Notes under the pieces: model-generated
Told to the model about the DNA's origin: nothing
What the model saw: only the letters and a program-made list of their open reading frames with translations
Database searches by the model: none
Translations under genes and position numbers: made by a program
NCBI GenBank assembly: GCA_963753585.1
Contig: CAVWCU010000001.1
Location: 1,798,001-1,862,000, forward strand
Origin: VRUE01 sp963753585
Lineage (GTDB): Bacteria; Actinomycetota; Thermoleophilia; Solirubrobacterales; 70-9
Reading direction: 5' to 3'
DNA length: 64,000 nucleotides
In this document: positions 27,619 through 37,211 of the stretch, in pieces
Position numbering within the stretch: position 1 is the first letter of the stretch
Layout: each line of letters begins with the position of its first letter

Positions 27619-28341
27619 ATGTATGGCAAAGGACTGAGACCCCTCTCGATCGCGACCGTCGTGGCGATCGCCGCCGCCTTCTCGCTGGTCTTCTTCTACG
27701 CCCCGCTCGACGCCGACCAGGGCTTCGTCCAGAAGATCTTCTACCTGCACGTCCCGCTGGCGATCGTGGCGCTGATCGGCTTCGTCGTCGGCGCCGTCTT
27801 CGCGATCGCGCACCTGCGCAGCGGCGACCGTCGCTGGGACGCCTACTCCTACGTCTCGATCCACATGTCGGTGATCTTCGGCGTCGCGGTGCTGATCACC
27901 GGCGCGATCTGGGCCAAGGCCTCCTGGGGCCACTGGTGGGTGTGGGACGAGCCGACCCTGGTCAGCTTCCTGATCGTCTTCCTCATGTACGCGACCTACT
28001 ACCCCTTCCGCTACGCAATCGAAGATCCCGAGCGGCAGGCCCGCTACGCCTCGGTCTTCGCCGTCACCGCGGGCGCCTTCGTGCCGCTCAACTTCATGGC
28101 GGTGCGGCTGGCCGAGAGCCTCGTTCACCCGCGTGTCTTCGCCACGACCAACGGCGGCCTGCCCGGCTCGATGATGTTCACCTTCCTCGTCTGCCTGCTG
28201 GCGATGGCGTTGCTCTGGGTGACCCTGGTGAAGCTGGAGCTGACCGCGAAGAGCGCCTCCGGGCAGCTGAAGCGCCTGCGCCGCGCCCTCGACGCGCCGG
28301 CCGCCGGCGCGGGCTCGCGGATCGCCCCGGAGGTGAGCTAG
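27619..28341 (+). CDS. ccmC: Cytochrome c biogenesis protein CcmC (heme handling)
   Basis: The product is 240 aa with six membrane segments. The tryptophan-rich heme-binding motif WGHWWVWDEPTL is intact, flanked by histidines (FYLHVPLAI; ESLVHPRV). CcmC loads heme onto CcmE. ATG 27619 is used. The start of the ccmD-like gene follows the stop directly. Confidence 0.93.
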   Translation: MYGKGLRPLSIATVVAIAAAFSLVFFYAPLDADQGFVQKIFYLHVPLAIVALIGFVVGAVFAIAHLRSGDRRWDAYSYVSIHMSVIFGVAVLITGAIWAKASWGHWWVWDEPTLVSFLIVFLMYATYYPFRYAIEDPERQARYASVFAVTAGAFVPLNFMAVRLAESLVHPRVFATTNGGLPGSMMFTFLVCLLAMALLWVTLVKLELTAKSASGQLKRLRRALDAPAAGAGSRIAPEVS

Positions 28342-28566
28342 GTGGACTTCCTGCCACTCGCCGCTCCCGCCCTGCCGCTCGACGAGGCCGGCCGCTACGT
28401 CGCCGGCGCCTACGTCGTCTTCCTCCTTCTCCTCATCGTCTACGTCTCGATCATGGCGGCGAAACTGCAGCGGATCGAGCGGGAGCTGCGGGAGCTGGCG
28501 GGCTTTGCGGAAAATCGCGCCAACGGCGAGGCGTCGGCACCCGAGCGCGAGGAGGTGAGCGCCTGA
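28342..28566 (+). CDS. ccmD: CcmD-like small membrane protein
   Basis: The product is 74 aa with one membrane helix (AGAYVVFLLLLIVYVSIMA) and a charged coil (KLQRIERELRELAGF). CcmD is a small helper of the CcmABC complex, and both the shape and the position after ccmC fit. The start is GTG 28342, directly after the ccmC stop; the stop overlaps hemA by one base. Confidence 0.72.
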   Translation: MDFLPLAAPALPLDEAGRYVAGAYVVFLLLLIVYVSIMAAKLQRIERELRELAGFAENRANGEASAPEREEVSA

Positions 28567-29903
28567 TGAGCGAGCTGCTCGCCCTCGGCGTCTCGCACAA
28601 GACCGCTCCGCTCGACCTGCGCGAGCGCCTCTCGCTGACCGAGGGTCGCGCGGCGGGGGCGCTGCGCGAGCTGACCGAGGTCGCCGGCATCCACGAGGCG
28701 GCGGCGATCTCGACCTGCAACCGCACCGAGCTCTACCTCGTCGTCTCCGACCCGGTCGAGGCCGAGTCCACGGCGCTGGGCGTGCTCACCCGCCAGGCCG
28801 AGCTCCGCCCCACCGAGCTTCTCGGCCACCTCTACTCGCTGCGCTCCGGCGAGGCCGTCCGCCATCTCTTCCGCGTCACCGCCGGGCTCGACTCGATGAT
28901 CGTCGGCGAGGCCGAGATCCAGGGCCAGGTCAAGCGCGCCTACGAGCTGGCCCTGGTCGAGGGCGCCACCGGCCCGATCCTCAACCGCCTCTTCCGCGGT
29001 GCCCTGGCAGCTGGGGGACGCGCTCGCGAGGAGACCGGGATCAGCGAGAAGAACGTCTCGATCCCCTCGGTCGCGGTCGACCTGGCGCGGCGCACCCTCG
29101 GCGATCTCGCCGAGCGGCGCGTGCTGGTGATCGGGGCCGGCGAGACGGCTGAGCTCCTCGCCCGCGCACTGGTCCGGCGCGGCGTCGGCGCCGTCTTCGT
29201 CGCCAACCGCCACTACGACCGGGCGATCGGGCTCGCCCAGCGCTTCCAGGGCAACGCGGTCCGCTTCGAGGAGCTGCCCGAGCAGCTCGAGCAGGCCGAC
29301 ATCGTCGTCTCCGCGACCAACTCGCCCCACCACATCGTCGAGCGTGATGAGCTCGAACAGGTGATGAGGACGCGCGAGGGGCGGGCGCTGCTGCTGGTCG
29401 ACATCGCGGTGCCGCGCGACATCGAGCCGGCCTGCCGCGAGATCGCCGGCGTCAGCCTTCACGACATCGACGACGTCCAGCAGATAGTCGCCCGCAACGC
29501 CGGCGGCCGCGAGGCCGAGGCGAAGCGGGCGGAGCGGCTGCTCGACGCCGAGCAGGACCGCTTCGAGCGCTGGCTCTCCTCGCTCGAGGTGGTGCCGACG
29601 ATCGCGGCACTGCGCGAGCGCGCCGACGAGATCGTGCGCCGAGTCCTCGCCGAGAACGACCCCCGCTGGGAGAGCCTCGGCGAGGCCGACCGCGAGCGAG
29701 TGAGCGCGATGGCGAAGGCGGTCGCCTCGCGGCTCCTGCACGAGCCGACCCTGCGGATGAAGCGCTCGGCCGGGAGCGACGAGGCCTACCTATACGTCAG
29801 CGCCCTTCGCGAGTTGTTCGGTCTCGACGTAGATACGGAGCCGGAGGCCGAGGGTGGCGACGCGTCCAACGTGACCGAGCTGCGCCGCCGCAAATCCACT
29901 TGA
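28566..29903 (+). CDS. hemA: Glutamyl-tRNA reductase
   Basis: The product is 445 aa. This enzyme reduces glutamyl-tRNA to glutamate-1-semialdehyde, the first step of C5-pathway tetrapyrrole synthesis. The catalytic cysteine lies in STCNRTELY (about residue 50), SMIVGEAEIQGQVK follows, the NADPH fold is at VLVIGAGETAELLA, and the dimerisation domain is C-terminal. ATG 28566 follows from family alignment and overlaps the previous stop. Four-base overlaps continue into hemC. Confidence 0.95.
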   Translation: MSELLALGVSHKTAPLDLRERLSLTEGRAAGALRELTEVAGIHEAAAISTCNRTELYLVVSDPVEAESTALGVLTRQAELRPTELLGHLYSLRSGEAVRHLFRVTAGLDSMIVGEAEIQGQVKRAYELALVEGATGPILNRLFRGALAAGGRAREETGISEKNVSIPSVAVDLARRTLGDLAERRVLVIGAGETAELLARALVRRGVGAVFVANRHYDRAIGLAQRFQGNAVRFEELPEQLEQADIVVSATNSPHHIVERDELEQVMRTREGRALLLVDIAVPRDIEPACREIAGVSLHDIDDVQQIVARNAGGREAEAKRAERLLDAEQDRFERWLSSLEVVPTIAALRERADEIVRRVLAENDPRWESLGEADRERVSAMAKAVASRLLHEPTLRMKRSAGSDEAYLYVSALRELFGLDVDTEPEAEGGDASNVTELRRRKST

Positions 29904-30775
29904 GCCTGCGGATCGCCACCCGCGGCAGCGCCCTGGCGCTCGCCCAGGCCGGGCAAGTCGCCGAGATGCTGGGAGGCGCCGAGCTGGTCGAGGTCTCCTC
30001 GGATGGAGAGCCGGGCGACAAGGCCCGTTTCGTGCGCGGAGTCGAGCAGGCGCTGCTCGACGGCGAGGCGGACGTGGGCGTCCACTCGGCGAAGGATTTG
30101 CCGGCGGAGCTGCCCGAGGGCCTCGCGATCGGCGCGGTGCCTGCGCGCGAGGACCCCGCCGACGCGTGGATCGGTACCGGCAGCTCGCTCGACGACGTTC
30201 CCGAGGGCGCCAAGGTCGGCACCGCCAGCCTGCGCCGCCGCGCCCAGTTGCTGGCCGTCAGGCCGGACCTGGAGGTTCACGAGCTGCACGGCAACGTCGA
30301 CACCCGGCTGCGCAAGCTTGCCGAGGGAGAGCTCGACGCGATCGTGCTGGCCGTTGCCGGGCTGCGGCGGCTGGGACGCGACGGTGAGATCTCTTTCACG
30401 ATCCCGGCCGACACGATGATCCCCGCCGCCGGCCAGGGCTCGCTGGTGCTGCAGATCCGAAACGGCGGCGAGAAGGCCGCGGCGGCCGTATCCGCGCTCA
30501 ACGAGGAGACCGCCCTGCGTGAGCTGACCGCCGAGCGAGCCGTCGTCTCGCTGCTGGAGGCGACCTGCGCGACGCCGATCGGCGTCCGAGCGGCGGTCGC
30601 TTCCGGGGCGATGAGCATCGACGCCTTCGTCGGCCTGCCCGACGGCAGCGAGTGGATCCGCGACCGGGTGGAGGGCGACGCGGCCGAGCCCGCCGCCCTC
30701 GGGGCCGAACTGGCCCAGCGCCTGCTCGCCACCGGCGCCCGCGACCTCCTCGACCGGGCGGAGACGATGGCATGA
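29900..30775 (+). CDS. hemC: Porphobilinogen deaminase (hydroxymethylbilane synthase)
   Basis: The product is 291 aa. It polymerises four porphobilinogens into hydroxymethylbilane. RIATRGSALALAQA, VHSAKDLPAE and TASLRRRAQL are active-site segments; the cysteine that carries the dipyrromethane cofactor lies in LLEATCATPIG. The start is TTG 29900, overlapping the hemA stop, and the stop overlaps the next gene. The length is slightly under the family average because the C-terminal domain is compact. Confidence 0.95.
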   Translation: MSLRIATRGSALALAQAGQVAEMLGGAELVEVSSDGEPGDKARFVRGVEQALLDGEADVGVHSAKDLPAELPEGLAIGAVPAREDPADAWIGTGSSLDDVPEGAKVGTASLRRRAQLLAVRPDLEVHELHGNVDTRLRKLAEGELDAIVLAVAGLRRLGRDGEISFTIPADTMIPAAGQGSLVLQIRNGGEKAAAAVSALNEETALRELTAERAVVSLLEATCATPIGVRAAVASGAMSIDAFVGLPDGSEWIRDRVEGDAAEPAALGAELAQRLLATGARDLLDRAETMA

Positions 30776-32271
30776 GGCCCGGGGTCGTCTACCTGGTCGG
30801 TGCCGGACCCGGCGACCCCGGGCTGATTACGGCGCGGGCGCTGGAGCTGATCGACGCGGCGGACGCGATCTACTACGACCGGCTGATCCCACCGGGGGCG
30901 CTCGACGGGGCGCGCGATGACGCCGAGCTCGTCTTCGTCGGCAAGGCGCCGGGCCGTTCCTCGATGTCGCAGGAGGAGATCGGCGCGAGGCTGATCGAGG
31001 CGGCGCGGTCCGGCAAGAGCGTCGTGCGGCTGAAGGGCGGCGACCCGTTCGTCTTCGGCCGGGGCGGTGAGGAGGGCGAAGCGCTGCGTGAGGCCGGGAT
31101 CGAGTTCGAGGTGGTTCCGGGCGTGACGGCCGGAGTGGCCGCCACCGCCTACGCGGGCATCCCGGTCACCCACCGGGACGACGCCTCGGCAGTCGCCTTC
31201 GTCACCGGTCACGAGGACCCCGAAAAGGAGGAGAGCGCGCTCGACTGGGACGCCCTCGCCCGCTTCCCCGGCACCCTCGTCTTCTATATGGGCGTCAAGC
31301 GCCTCGCCGCCAACGCGGCCGCGCTGATCGCGGCGGGGCGAGATGCCGGCGAGCCCGCCGCCGTGGTCGAGCGCGGCACGATGGACGGGCAGCGCACCGT
31401 CGTCGCCACGCTCGGCACGCTCGCCGAGGCGATCGAGCGGGAGGGCGTCAAGGCGCCCGCCCTGATCGTTGTCGGGCCGGTGGTTCGGCGACGGGAGGCG
31501 CTTGCCTGGCTCGAGCGTCGCCCCCTGCACGGCCGCCGGGTCGTCGTCACCCGCGCCCGGGCGCAGGCGAGTGGGCTGGCGGCGACGCTGCGCGGTCTCG
31601 GCGCCGGGGTCGTCGAGCTGCCGGCGATCCGGATCGAGCCACGGATCGAAAGTGAAGAGGTGCGCAGCGCCGTTGCCTCGATCCGCGACTACGCCCTCGT
31701 CTGCCTCACCAGTCCCAACGGTGTGCGGCTGCTGTTCGAAGCGATGCGCGCGGCCGGCCTCGACGCACGCGTCCTCGCCGGCACGACGGTCGCGGCGATC
31801 GGACCCGGCACCGCGAGAGCGCTCGCCGCGAACGGAATCATGGCCGACGTCGTCCCGGAGAAGTTCGTCGCCGAGGCACTGGTGGAAACCCTTGCCGAGG
31901 TCGACGTAACCGGGCGCAAGGTCCTGGTCGCCCGCGCCGCCGAGGCCCGCGACGTCCTCCCCGACGCCCTGCGCGAGCGCGGTGCCGAGGTCGACGTCGT
32001 CTCCCTCTACGAGACGGTTCGAGAGCAGCCATCCGACGAAGCGGTCGAGGCAGCCCAGGATGCCGACTACGTCACCTTCACCTCCTCCTCCACGGTGCGC
32101 AACCTCCTCGAGGCGCTCGGCGATCGCTTCCCGGGCAGCGCCCGGGTCGTCTCGATCGGTCCTGTCACCAGCGAGGCGGTCCGCACCGCCGGGCTCCAGG
32201 TCCACGCCGAAGCCGAGCGCCACGACGTGGGCGGCCTCCTCGAGGCGCTGCTGCGGGACGCGGCCGCCTGA
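30772..32271 (+). CDS. cobA-hemD: Uroporphyrinogen-III C-methyltransferase / uroporphyrinogen-III synthase fusion
   Basis: The product is 499 aa. Residues 1-245 are the SAM-dependent methyltransferase: VYLVGAGPGDPGLITARAL, YYDRLI, VRLKGGDPFVFGRGGEE and FYMGVK. Residues about 255-499 are HemD-like: VVVTRARAQASGLAATL, LTSPNGVRLLFEA and a C-terminal FTSSSTVRNLLEA segment. The fusion makes uroporphyrinogen III and methylates it toward siroheme or cobalamin, so it sits at the heme/B12 branch point. It is the last gene of the ccm-hem run; hemB is not in the window. Confidence 0.94.
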   Translation: MRPGVVYLVGAGPGDPGLITARALELIDAADAIYYDRLIPPGALDGARDDAELVFVGKAPGRSSMSQEEIGARLIEAARSGKSVVRLKGGDPFVFGRGGEEGEALREAGIEFEVVPGVTAGVAATAYAGIPVTHRDDASAVAFVTGHEDPEKEESALDWDALARFPGTLVFYMGVKRLAANAAALIAAGRDAGEPAAVVERGTMDGQRTVVATLGTLAEAIEREGVKAPALIVVGPVVRRREALAWLERRPLHGRRVVVTRARAQASGLAATLRGLGAGVVELPAIRIEPRIESEEVRSAVASIRDYALVCLTSPNGVRLLFEAMRAAGLDARVLAGTTVAAIGPGTARALAANGIMADVVPEKFVAEALVETLAEVDVTGRKVLVARAAEARDVLPDALRERGAEVDVVSLYETVREQPSDEAVEAAQDADYVTFTSSSTVRNLLEALGDRFPGSARVVSIGPVTSEAVRTAGLQVHAEAERHDVGGLLEALLRDAAA

Positions 32272-32274
32272 GAG

Positions 32275-32730
32275 CTACGCGTTGCCGATCGGCGCAGCGG
32301 CCGCCTCGGCGATCCCGGCAGCGGCCATCTCATCGCAGGCCGCGGCGATGCGCTGCGTATCGAGATAGCCGTGAAAGCTCTTCACCCTTCCCCAGCGAAG
32401 CTGGATCCAGTGGGTCCCGTGGTTCTCGTAGGGCTCGCCCGCGGCGGGCCGGAGCTCGGCGCTCCACTGAACCGCCACCCAAGTGCTCCAAGGCCCGCCG
32501 CGCACGAGCACACGCTGCACCTCGAAGGAGTGCCCTGGGAAGAGGCGACCGAGACGCTCGAACCACAGCAGCACGTCCTCCCGGCCGTTGCGGCTCCCGC
32601 CCAGCGGATGCTCGCCGGGGAACGTGTGCAGGACGTCCTCGTCGAGAGCCGCAACGACCGACTCCCATTCCCCGCGGCTGAGCCGCCCGAACATCTCGAC
32701 GGTACGGCGGCGGACGATCGTGCGGTACAC
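32275..32730 (-). CDS. SnoaL/NTF2-like protein
   Basis: The product is 151 aa. The cone-fold pattern of SnoaL-like proteins is visible: an N-terminal helix (RRTVEMFGRLSRGEWESVVAAL, residues about 8-29), DEDVLHTFPGEHPLGG, GREDVLLWFERLGRLFPG, then beta strands ending in HGYLDTQRI. Relatives are isomerases, hydrolases or binding proteins; no catalytic role can be read. The start is GTG 32730. It converges on the cobA-hemD gene with 3 bp between. Confidence 0.72.
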   Translation of the reverse strand: MYRTIVRRRTVEMFGRLSRGEWESVVAALDEDVLHTFPGEHPLGGSRNGREDVLLWFERLGRLFPGHSFEVQRVLVRGGPWSTWVAVQWSAELRPAAGEPYENHGTHWIQLRWGRVKSFHGYLDTQRIAAACDEMAAAGIAEAAAAPIGNA

Positions 32731-32765
32731 GGGCTCACCGTAGCCATTCGGGCAGAATCGAGCCG

Positions 32766-33464
32766 ATGACCTTCGGCACCCCCCACCGGCACTTCCGCGT
32801 CACCGACTCGACCAACACGCGCGCTCGCGAGCTTGCCGAGGCGGGCGGTCCCGGCGGAACCTTGGTCACCGCCGGCGAACAGACCGCAGGCAGGGGCCGC
32901 CAGGGCCGGGTCTGGACCGCGCCCGAGGGCAAGGCGCTGCTCTACTCGGCGATCCTCCGTCCCCTCGACGAGCGCCACCTGCTGCTGCCGCTGTCCGTGC
33001 CGCTGGCGGTCTGCGCCGCGGCCGAGGCGCTCCGCCCCGGCACCGAGTGCCAGGTCAAGTGGCCGAACGACATCTGGCTCGAACAGCGCAAGCTCTCCGG
33101 AATCCTGATCGAGGCGAGGCCACAAGACGGCTGGGCCGTGATCGGTATCGGCCTCAATCTCTCGATCGCTCCGCACGAGTTTCCCGACGACCTGCGCCAG
33201 CCGGCAACCTCGCTCGGAGGTGGCGTCACGGCCGAGCAGGCTCGCACCGAGCTCGACACCCAGCTCGACCGTTGGGCCTATGCGAAGGAGGAGGCGATCC
33301 TCCGCGAGTGGCGAGGGCGCGACGCGCTGCGCGGCCGCGAGGTCGCCTGGGAGGACGGCTCAGGAGTCGCCGACGGCATCGACGACCGCGGCAACCTCGT
33401 CGTCACCGTTGCCGGAGGGGGTCGCGTCAGCCTCGGAGCGGGAGAGGTCCAGCTCCGCATCTGA
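32766..33464 (+). CDS. birA: Biotin-[acetyl-CoA-carboxylase] ligase
   Basis: The product is 232 aa. It joins biotin to carboxylase carrier protein through biotinyl-AMP. TDSTNTRARELA, the glycine-rich GEQTAGRGRQGRVW and VKWPNDIWL with KLSGILIE are the biotin-ligase signatures. There is no N-terminal DNA-binding domain, so it is the non-regulatory type. Its last 105 bp overlap the end of the convergent helicase gene. Confidence 0.94.
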   Translation: MTFGTPHRHFRVTDSTNTRARELAEAGGPGGTLVTAGEQTAGRGRQGRVWTAPEGKALLYSAILRPLDERHLLLPLSVPLAVCAAAEALRPGTECQVKWPNDIWLEQRKLSGILIEARPQDGWAVIGIGLNLSIAPHEFPDDLRQPATSLGGGVTAEQARTELDTQLDRWAYAKEEAILREWRGRDALRGREVAWEDGSGVADGIDDRGNLVVTVAGGGRVSLGAGEVQLRI

Positions 33465-35934
33465 GCTCCCGTTCGACCCGGCGTCCCGGTCGCGACCCGA
33501 GTCCTTCTTCGCGCCGCCTCGCCTCGCCTCGCCGCCCTTCTTGGCCGAGCGTTTCTTGTTCGGGCGCTTGCGCCGTTTGCCGCCCTTGGGGAAGTTGCGC
33601 AGCAGCTCGCGCGCGATCGCCGAGGGTTTGCGGGCCATCCGCATGCGGGCGCCGCGCAGGACCTCTTCGCCCTCCGGCGTGTGCGACACCGAGGCGGCAA
33701 GCAGGGCCACTGCCAGGCGCCGGTCCTGTTTGCGCGCGGCGTGGACCAGCCGCCGCGCGTTGCGGCCGTGCGCGCGGCCGGAGGAGTTGACGAGCAAGCC
33801 CAGCAGTCGCTTGGTCTCCGGCCAGCGTTGCACCGCATACTCTTCGTGCAGCTCGCGGGTGTAGGAGGCGAGGCGCCAAACCCAAGCCTGTGCTTGGTCG
33901 CGGCGGCCGATCCGTTTGTCGACCAGCGCCTGCAGCAGCGTTTTCGTCCCCGCGCGGCGGTCGTCGCGGGTCCAGGTGCCGACGATGTCGATCGCGTCGT
34001 CGAAGGCCTCGGGGTCGCCGAGGTCGGCGATCTCGCTCAGCGCTTTCAGTTTCAGCTGCGAGTTGCGGTTGCGCTGCACGCAGGTGAGCAGGAAGCGCCG
34101 GCGCAGCTCGGTCGAGCGCGAGGCCTGGAGGATCGCTCGCGCCCGGCGCCATCCCTGCGGGTTGACCCGCGCTCCGGCCAGGGCCGCCCAGGCATGCTGC
34201 TCGGCGTGGTCGAGGTTGTCGACGGCGATCCGCCACATCTCGCGTTCGAGCACCTGCATGCGGCGTTCCTCGTTGTCGGAGACGGGGACGATCCGCCGCT
34301 CGACCCGGATCCGCCGCCCGCGCGCGCGCCGCACGGGGCCGATCACGATCGCGCCGCCGCGGTAGACGTCGCGGTCGAGCAGGCTGTGCAGGGTGACGAT
34401 CGCCTCGTCGTGGGTCGTCGCCGGGTGGACGAAGTCGATCACCAGGCCGGCCTCCTTGCCCGGCGCACGCCGCGTCACGCGGCCGACCCGCTGCTGGTAG
34501 ATGCGCCGCGAGGCGGTCGGCGCCAGGTGCATGCAGAGCGTCGCCCGCGGCGAGTTCCAGCCCTCGGCAAGCAGCATCGCGTTGCAGAGCACATCAACCT
34601 CGCCCCGCTCGAAGCCGGCGAGGATCTCGGCCAGTTCGCGCTTCGGCGTCTCGCCAGAGACGGCGCGGGCGGCGATGCCGGCGTTCTGCAGCGCCCGGGC
34701 GACGTTCTTCGCGTGCTGCACGCCGGCCGTGTAGAGGACTCCCGGCATCCCGGCGAAGCGCGTTTTGTATAGGTCGGCGATCGCCACGTTGAAGGGCTCT
34801 TGGTCCAGCAGCGCGGCCAGCTCCTCCTGGTCGAAGTCCTGGTCGACCTCGCCTTTTCGCAGCGGCACCTTGGCGATCGTCCGCACCCCCGGCCCGGGCG
34901 GGATCCGCATACAGCGCAGCGGCGAGATCACGCCGCGACGGGCCGCCTGGATCAGGTCGAAGCGGGAGGTCTGGGTCGGGAAGAGGTCGGTGACGTGGCG
35001 GGCGATCAGGGCGCCGGTCGCGGTCATCCCGATGAAGACGGGGCCGACCCAGGCGCGGATGCAGGCGCTCGTTTTCTCGCCCAGCGCGGTGTGCGCCTCG
35101 TCGCAGATCACGATCGAGTAGGCGTCGGAGATTTTCTTGTGGTTGCGCACGAACCACTGGTAGGTCTCGACCGTGACCGGGCCGTCGGGATCGTCGCGGT
35201 CGCCGAGCAGCGGCGGGCGCAGGCGCTCCTTGTAGCCGCGGTCGGAGATCTCGCCAATGAACTGGTCAACGAGGTTGCGGCGGTGGGTGAGGATCAGCAC
35301 GCCGCCGGTGCGCGAGGCGTCGATGAAGCCGACCGCGGCGACCGTCTTGCCGGCGCCGGTCGCGTGCTCGAACCAGAAGCGCCGCTCGGCGCCCGGGTCC
35401 TCCGGCGCCTCCTCGATCGTCTCCTCCTCGTCGTCGGCCGGTGCCTCCTCCCAGTCCTGCGGCTCCTCGTCGGGGGCGAGCTCCTCGTCCTCCAGGGCCT
35501 CCTCGCCGTCCTCGTCCCCAGCCGCGGCTGGGCGCCTTCTCGGCCACCTCGACCACGCCGTTGCCGTTGGCCTCGTCGGCGATCGCGACCTGCTGCTCGG
35601 CCATCAGCTCGGTCAGCGTGCCCGAGAGAGCGTCAACCTGGTGCGGGTTCAGTTCCGCCCCGTCGCGCAGTTTCGGCGGTTCGTCGGCCAGCAGTCTCTC
35701 CAGACCGAGCAGCAGCGAGAAGTCCCGCCGCCACTGGATCGACGGGTCCTCCGCCCCTGCGTCCAGCTCTTTCAGGGCAGCGTCCAGCGCACGGCGGCGC
35801 GCCGTGCCCGGAGCGAGCGCCTCGGGCCCCTCGCCGTCGAGCAGGAAGGGCTCGCGGACGAACTTAGCCGCCCGCTCTATGTCGGCACTCGATGGAACTG
35901 CCGCCCGCGCGGCAACTTCGCTGGTCTTGGCCAT
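33360..35934 (-). CDS. DEAD/DEAH-box helicase with long C-terminal extension, one apparent frameshift
   Basis: The corrected length is about 857 aa. The N-terminal helical part is followed by an acidic linker, then Walker A HATGAGKTV near residue 195, VICDEAHTALGEK (DEAH-like box), FIGMTATG and the helicase C domain with LLAEGWNSPRATL and QQRVGRVTRRAPGK. The C-terminal region of about 300 residues resembles helical repeats and ends in a lysine-rich and then acidic tail. An extra base at about 35520 breaks the frame between linker and Walker A. The start is ATG 35934. The target nucleic acid is unknown. The last 105 bp overlap birA on the other strand. Confidence 0.8.
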
Positions 35935-36092
35935 GAAGGCTTTCGGATTCCGTCCCCGCCGCAACTCACGATGGGCGGGGGCACTAGGACGAGGATGCCG
36001 GGAGTCTGCATTCCGCTCCCCCCAGCGCTCTCAGCGGCTTGCATCGCAGATGCGAACCGAACGTACGTATTGTAATCACGGAATTGGAGAAA

Positions 36093-36670
36093 ATGGGACG
36101 AAAGCTTGCGATCGGCCTTGCGCTGGCTGCGGCGGCGCTCCTGACCGCAGGCTGCGGGGCCGAACAGGGTGGCGACTACGGCGGCGAGCACCCCGACTAC
36201 GCGACCGCGCTGGCGGGCTCGCCGGCCCCCCTTGCCGCCCTGCACAAACAGGGGAACGAGCTGCTGCCCGGCGGGGCCGATGCCTTCCAGCGCCGCATCG
36301 CCTCGCTCGAGGGCTACCCGGTCGTGGTCAACGTCTGGGCCTCGTGGTGCGGGCCCTGCCGCTTCGAGTTCCCGACCCTGCAGCGCCTCTCCGCCAAGTA
36401 CGGCAAGCGGGTCGCCTTCCTCGGGGTCAACAGCCAGGACTCCGACGACGCGGCGACGACGTTCCTGCGCGACAACCCGGTCCCCTATCCCAGCTACACC
36501 GATCCCGACGAGGAGATCGGCGCGGAGATCGGCGCCACGCTCGGCCTCCCCGACACCGCCTTCTACGACCGTGAGGGCGAGCTGGTCTACCTCAAGCGGG
36601 GCCCTACTCCGATCACGACGAGCTGCGGGCCGACATCGAGCGCCACGCGCTCGGCGAACCCACCGGCTGA
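36093..36670 (+). CDS. TlpA/ResA-like thioredoxin lipoprotein, one apparent frameshift
   Basis: The product is about 192 aa. A lipoprotein signal (LLTAGC lipobox at residues about 18-23) anchors it to the outer face of the membrane. The thioredoxin core has WASWCGPCRFEFP, the redox CxxC, and FLGVNSQDS. Such proteins reduce apocytochrome c or other exported thiols, which fits the nearby ccm genes. A missing base at about 36602 breaks the frame; corrected, the end reads YSDHDELRADIERHALGEP. ATG 36093 has a GGAG site close upstream. Its stop lies inside the hairpin at 36664. Confidence 0.86.
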
Positions 36671-36709
36671 TCGATTCACCCACACATGCGGTGGTCAATC
36701 GATCAGCCG
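36664..36709 (+). terminator. 13-bp perfect inverted repeat after the thioredoxin gene
   Basis: The arms 36664-36676 and 36697-36709 are exact reverse complements; inner bases CACC and GGTG extend the stem. The TGA stop of the thioredoxin gene lies in the left arm. It separates this gene from nfeD. Confidence 0.65.
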
Positions 36710-36734
36710 CGGCCGGAAGGCGGATAATCGAAGC

Positions 36735-37211
36735 ATGGACTTCTTCATCGTCCTCGCCCTGATCGGAGTCGCGCTGCTGCTGACCGAGCTGCTGCTGCCA
36801 ACCGGCGGCGTGCTGGCGGTCCTCGGCGCGGCGGGCCTGGTGGCCGGCGGGGTGGTGGCGCTCTCCTCCGACACCGACAACGCCGACTTCATCGGGCCGG
36901 CCCTGATCGCGCTCGGCCTGCTCTCGCTCATCACCTTCTTCGTCGTCGCCCGCAAAGTGCTCGAGGCGCACCGCGACGAGCCCGTGCGCACCGGCTCCGA
37001 GGAGCTCGTCGGGGCGCTCGCCGAGGCGCGCAGCACGCTCGATCCCGAGGGCCAGGTCTGGATCGAGGGTGCGCTCTGGCGGGCTCGCGTGGGAGATGGC
37101 GATGGGCCGGTCCGCCTTGGAGATAGAGTCCGCGTCGACGCGGTCGAAGGTCTGACCCTTGTCGTCCGTCCCGCGTCGCCCCCCGGCCAGGCCGACGAAG
37201 GAGCAAGCTGA
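36735..37211 (+). CDS. NfeD-like membrane protein
   Basis: The product is 158 aa. Two or three membrane helices (residues 3-20, 27-45, 55-75) are followed by a soluble beta-barrel (about 90-150: VGALAEARSTLDPEGQVWIEGALWRA, described in parts), the OB-fold of NfeD. NfeD works with SPFH proteins in membrane domain organisation, and the next gene is indeed a slipin. The stop overlaps the slipin start. Confidence 0.88.
   Translation: MDFFIVLALIGVALLLTELLLPTGGVLAVLGAAGLVAGGVVALSSDTDNADFIGPALIALGLLSLITFFVVARKVLEAHRDEPVRTGSEELVGALAEARSTLDPEGQVWIEGALWRARVGDGDGPVRLGDRVRVDAVEGLTLVVRPASPPGQADEGAS

Noticed and set aside
36015..36090. A promoter (TTGCAT with TACGTA) before the thioredoxin gene
   Set aside because: Spacing of the candidate boxes is 19 to 23 bp and no good -10 was found, so it is not listed as a feature.
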